A stretch of 16,536 nt of DNA from NCBI GenBank assembly GCA_019119285.1, contig DWXJ01000110.1, positions 1 to 16,536 of the forward strand, in the 5' to 3' direction. Made by a program: the position numbers and the translations under genes. The stretch is from Merdimonas faecigallinarum (GTDB taxonomy: Bacteria; Bacillota; Clostridia; Lachnospirales; Lachnospiraceae). Every line of letters begins with the position of its first letter. The first letter of the stretch is position 1. The notes under the pieces are model-generated. The model was not told the origin of the DNA. It did no database searches and was given only the letters and a program-made list of their open reading frames with translations. Positions 14,329 through 16,536 of the stretch are shown here, in pieces.

Positions 14329-15198
14329 ATGATTTTCAGGCAGGAAAAGCACCCCTCGAAGAGAAGGCAGCAGGTACACCGTTATTATGTGATCATTGCG
14401 GCCGCTGCGCTGGTACTGATCGGCGGTGGTATTGGGATTGTCCTTTCCAGGAACAGCCGGCCGGAAACAAAGGAAGCGTCACTGACCAAGGAACAAAAAG
14501 AGCTTTACCGTATGGCCAGCCCACATATTGAGACGCAAAAGGAACGGATTGAGCGGGTGCGTATGGAGGCAACGGCGGCCGGTTATCCGGAAGGCGTGAT
14601 CGAACTTCTTGATAAGAATCCGGCTACTGTGTCCTATGTAGAAGATTACGGGGAAAAACAGGGACAGATATATGCGGAAGATATTGGAGATGACTATGTG
14701 GATGGGCAGATCCCGCTTCTGATCCAGTGGGATGAACGCTGGGGGTATGCGCCTTACGGGACCAGTGTGGTTGCAGTCAGTGGCTGCGGGCCTACCTGTA
14801 TGGCGATGGTGGCGGCAGGACTGCGCCATGATCCGACTATTACACCGGCAAAAGTGGCAGAGTATGGAACACAGAACCAGTATGTAGATGAAGAGAATAA
14901 TACGTACTGGGCTTTTATGCAGGAGGCAGGCAAGAACTGGGGGCTTTCCTGCTACAGCGGTTTTTTGTCAGAAGAGGAACTTTCGGCAGAACTTTCGGCC
15001 GGGCATCCGGTCATCTGCAGCATGGGGCCCGGGTATTTTACACAGAACGGCCATTTTATTGTTATGACCGGATATGAAAATGGACAGATCAGGATCAACG
15101 ATCCGTTCAGCACAGAAAACAGCGGGAGAACCTGGACATATGGAGAGATCCACGACCAGATCAAGGCTATGTGGGTCTACCAGATAGATCAGGGGTAG
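14329..15198 (+). CDS. Membrane-anchored C39-like cysteine peptidase
   Basis: A 289-residue protein. A basic start is followed by one membrane helix (about residues 19-40), so the rest should face outward. After a helical, charged stretch (50-110) comes a papain-like C39_2 domain: Gln133 in IQWDERWGY (oxyanion), Cys153 in SGCGPTCMAMV (nucleophile), His242 in GHFIVMTGYE and Asp258 in INDPFS, all in the expected order. Such proteins are thought to cut peptides or to process cell-wall or secreted proteins; no target is shown here. The start has GAGGTG at 14315-14320, eight bases upstream. It is followed by a GNAT gene after 19 bp, so the two are probably one operon. Confidence 0.87.
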   Translation: MIFRQEKHPSKRRQQVHRYYVIIAAAALVLIGGGIGIVLSRNSRPETKEASLTKEQKELYRMASPHIETQKERIERVRMEATAAGYPEGVIELLDKNPATVSYVEDYGEKQGQIYAEDIGDDYVDGQIPLLIQWDERWGYAPYGTSVVAVSGCGPTCMAMVAAGLRHDPTITPAKVAEYGTQNQYVDEENNTYWAFMQEAGKNWGLSCYSGFLSEEELSAELSAGHPVICSMGPGYFTQNGHFIVMTGYENGQIRINDPFSTENSGRTWTYGEIHDQIKAMWVYQIDQG

Positions 15199-15217
15199 GA
15201 AAAACCAGGAGGAGAAA

Positions 15218-15703
15218 ATGACAGAAGAAAAAGCACAGATTAAGAATCACGGGGATATCGGATTTCGTTATGCAAAAGGGAAAGACGCCGGCCTTGTCCT
15301 GGAGTTCTTAAAATGTCTTTCTGAATATGAAAAGGCAGAGGAACATCTGGTCTCCACGCCGGAGCTGTTACAAGAAGAACTGGAGCGGGACAACGGGGCG
15401 AAGGCTTTGTTTGTTCTGGCAGATGGAAAAGAAGTGGGTATGGCTCTCTTTTTTAGAAACTTTTCCGGGTATCTCGGCCGGGCGGGGATTTTCATCGATG
15501 CCCTTCTGGTGCTGGAAGAATACCGGGGAAAAGGCTACGGCAGAGCATTGTTTGAGGAATTGAAAAAGGAAGCGGTCCGGATGGGCGGAGCCAGGATGGA
15601 GTGGCTGTGTCTTACATGGAATACTCCTTCCATGGAATTTTATCGGAAAAACGGCGGACAGCTTATGGATACCTTTGCTACTTACCGGCTGCCGCTGGAG
15701 TAA
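15218..15703 (+). CDS. GNAT family N-acetyltransferase, diamine acetyltransferase-like
   Basis: A 161-residue cytosolic enzyme that moves acetyl from acetyl-CoA to an amine. The acetyl-CoA loop is RGKGYG (103-108) after the beta-4 strand IFIDALLVLEEY, and the C-terminal part has EWLCLTWNTPSMEFYRKNGG (128-147), which together with ALFFRNFSGYLG (76-87) resembles the spermidine/thialysine acetyltransferase (SSAT-like) branch. The substrate is therefore perhaps a polyamine or small amine, but this is inference. AGGAGG at 15207-15212 lies five bases before the ATG. No clear terminator follows the stop codon. Confidence 0.87.
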   Translation: MTEEKAQIKNHGDIGFRYAKGKDAGLVLEFLKCLSEYEKAEEHLVSTPELLQEELERDNGAKALFVLADGKEVGMALFFRNFSGYLGRAGIFIDALLVLEEYRGKGYGRALFEELKKEAVRMGGARMEWLCLTWNTPSMEFYRKNGGQLMDTFATYRLPLE

Positions 15704-15729
15704 GAGAGCAAGGATTGATACCGTAGTGG

Positions 15730-15757
15730 TTAACGTTTCCGGCATATTTGCTATAAT
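15730..15757 (+). promoter_or_regulatory. Promoter of a non-coding unit
   Basis: TTAACG (15730-15735), a 16-bp spacer and a perfect TATAAT (15752-15757). Transcription would start near 15764. The spacer holds CGTTTCCGGCA (15734-15744), repeated exactly at 15798-15808 inside the transcript. Confidence 0.55.
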
Positions 15758-15763
15758 ATACTT

Positions 15764-15870
15764 AACAAGACAGCCGATACGATAGAGTAAACCTATCCGT
15801 TTCCGGCAAAGTTATCAGTAACTAGGAATAGCACCTCAAAAGCTTGGCCAGAGCTGGGGTGCTATTTTCT
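15764..15870 (+). ncRNA. Candidate small RNA or orphan leader RNA
   Basis: About 105 bases between a promoter and a strong terminator, with no reading frame. Three hairpins can be drawn: a two-part stem GCCG/CGGC enclosing GATAG/CTATC (15781-15785 with 15793-15797), AGTTA/TAACT with loop TCAG (about 15810-15823), and the terminator. I do not recognise a known riboswitch or small-RNA family. The nearest downstream gene (16170) has its own promoter, so this is more likely an independent RNA than its leader. It could also be a riboswitch remnant. Confidence 0.5.
15827..15868 (+). terminator. Rho-independent terminator of the candidate small RNA
   Basis: AATAGCACCTC (15827-15837) pairs over 11 bp (one G-U) with GGGGTGCTATT (15856-15866); an inner AGCT/AGCT stem lies in the loop; a short T run ends at 15868. 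Confidence 0.85.
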
Positions 15871-16111
15871 ATGGGTATAATTCAGAATATAGAAGAAACA
15901 GGTAAAAAGTAAGAGAAACATAAAAATATATAAAATTAGCACTCGCCTCTTGGCTCGTTTGGGGTGGTTTTGTCCTGTGGCGTCAGAGCCCGTAAAGCCT
16001 TATTTTACAAGGTTTTTGCGGGTTCTTACTTTTTGTCTGGGAGCGTCAAAAATCGTCATTTTGAAAGAAAATGGTGTAGTAAATGGTGTAGTAAAATCGT
16101 GAGAGGGATAG
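15871..16111. other. AT-rich gene-free stretch with hairpin and 12-bp tandem repeat
   Basis: No credible gene on either strand. It holds an AT-rich stretch (15895-15940), a hairpin with arms 15987-16001 and 16009-16024 (about 15 bp with G-U pairs and one bulged T) followed by a T-rich run to 16034, which looks like a terminator, and a perfect tandem repeat of ATGGTGTAGTAA (16071-16082, 16083-16094). On the minus strand the repeat lies in a stop-free run of about 40 codons reading FTTPFTTPF and ending in TAA near the hairpin; it has no start codon or ribosome site near its open end and could be the remnant of a gene tail. This stretch separates housekeeping DNA from the toxin-antitoxin pair. 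Confidence 0.5.
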
Positions 16112-16148
16112 TTGAAACAATAGTCATCAGATGATATAATATGACTAT
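16112..16148 (+). promoter_or_regulatory. Promoter and probable operator of the toxin-antitoxin operon
   Basis: TTGAAA (16112-16117), a 17-bp spacer, TATAAT (16135-16140). An 8-bp inverted repeat ATAGTCAT (16120-16127) and ATGACTAT (16141-16148) flanks the -10 element with centres 21 bp apart, two helical turns; an inner TCATCAGATGA (16124-16134) is also palindromic. This is where a Phd/YefM antitoxin would bind to repress its own operon. Confidence 0.65.
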
Positions 16149-16169
16149 AAAAAGACGGGAGGTACGATT

Positions 16170-16448
16170 ATGTTTTCATTACAAGAATCTATTCGTCCAT
16201 CGGCAGATCTGAGAAATCATTACAGTGAAATATCGAGGCAGTGTAGGGAAAACAAAGAAGCTGTCATTATCACGGTGAACGGCAGAGGAGATACTGTTTC
16301 TCTTTCTTATGATGAATACAAGAGGATGAAATCAAGAATAGAGTTATTGGAAATTCTGGCAGAAGCTGAAGATGATGAGAAGAACGGAAGGGTAGAACCA
16401 ATTGAAAATACTTTTCATGATCTGAGACAGATGTTGAAGGAGAAATAA
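16170..16448 (+). CDS. Phd/YefM family antitoxin
   Basis: A 92-residue protein with the Phd/YefM pattern: RPSADLRNHYSEISRQC at the DNA-binding N-terminus (residues 9-25), then PVII-like EAVIITVNGRGDTVSLSYDEYKRM (31-54), and a charged, helical C-terminal tail (DDEKNGRVEPIENTFHDL) that would wrap the toxin. It neutralises the toxin encoded one base downstream and represses the operon. GGAGG (16158-16162) lies seven bases before the ATG, and a clear promoter lies upstream. Composition is more AT-rich than the housekeeping genes, in keeping with an acquired module. Confidence 0.9.
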   Translation: MFSLQESIRPSADLRNHYSEISRQCRENKEAVIITVNGRGDTVSLSYDEYKRMKSRIELLEILAEAEDDEKNGRVEPIENTFHDLRQMLKEK

Positions 16449-16449
16449 T

Positions 16450-16536
16450 ATGAAATACACAGTTGTTCGTACTGATACAGCAGATGAGCAGATTCGTAAA
16501 ATTATCCTTTATATCAACGAGAATTTCGGCTCAGAA
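16450..16536 (+). CDS. RelE/ParE family toxin, 3' end outside window
   Basis: Only the first 29 codons are visible (MKYTVVRTDTADEQIRKIIL, then YINENFGSE), open to the window edge. A short beta strand followed by a D-T-A-x-E/D-x(I/L)-x-x-I-x-x-YI helix pattern is typical for RelE/ParE toxins, and the position one base after a Phd/YefM stop supports it. Whether it cuts mRNA at the ribosome (RelE) or poisons gyrase (ParE) cannot be told from this part. Confidence 0.8.
   Translation, partial: MKYTVVRTDTADEQIRKIILYINENFGSE

Noticed and set aside
15870..15911. 13-codon frame MGIIQNIEETGKK after the small-RNA terminator
   Set aside because: No ribosome site, and it starts within the terminator tail.

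Overview
The window (about 16.5 kb, roughly 50% GC) looks like the chromosome of a Gram-positive anaerobe of the Clostridia, most likely a Lachnospiraceae gut bacterium. This rests on the Clostridial style of HtpG, LigA and the Csp-like S8 peptidase, the presence of small lineage-restricted families (DUF5721-like, DUF4358), strong AGGAGG-type ribosome binding sites and TTGACA/TATAAT promoters. The genus is not determined.

Layout. Positions 2-1351 hold the 3' two thirds of htpG, closed by a strong terminator. The next 300 bp contain no gene but hold an unexpected array: the heptamer TACGGTT recurs five times at 52, 52, 51 and 51 bp, each copy followed about 30 bp later by a CCGT partner in inverted orientation. 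The array runs into the 3' end of a leftward DUF5721-like gene (1711-2223). From a divergent promoter region (2304-2346) a long rightward gene string starts: SGNH esterase, DUF4358, MBOAT acyltransferase and DHHW protein (a probable envelope-polymer O-acylation cassette), then rluF, ligA and a clpX-family gene, with overlaps or short gaps throughout (2431-10453). A long hairpin (10484-10547) ends this string and buries the ribosome binding site of the next gene, a Csp-like cytoplasmic subtilisin (10548-12284). A small coiled-coil gene and a signal peptidase II-like gene follow.

A leftward unit has tRNA-Gly(UCC) and a D-2-hydroxyacid dehydrogenase; the dehydrogenase overlaps the end of the signal peptidase gene tail to tail. 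Rightward again come a membrane-anchored C39-like cysteine peptidase and a GNAT acetyltransferase. The last 800 bp differ in character: a promoter-hairpins-terminator unit with no reading frame (candidate small RNA, about 15764-15870), an AT-rich stretch with a 12-bp tandem repeat and a second hairpin, and a Phd/YefM-RelE/ParE toxin-antitoxin pair cut by the window edge. This end may be the border of an accessory region.

The most interesting items are the helically phased TACGGTT/CCGT array, the orphan small-RNA-like unit, and three housekeeping-type enzymes with altered signature residues (ClpX pore-2 loop, LigA motif IV, and the S8 peptidase serine motif). No database search was possible; family names come from motif recognition.
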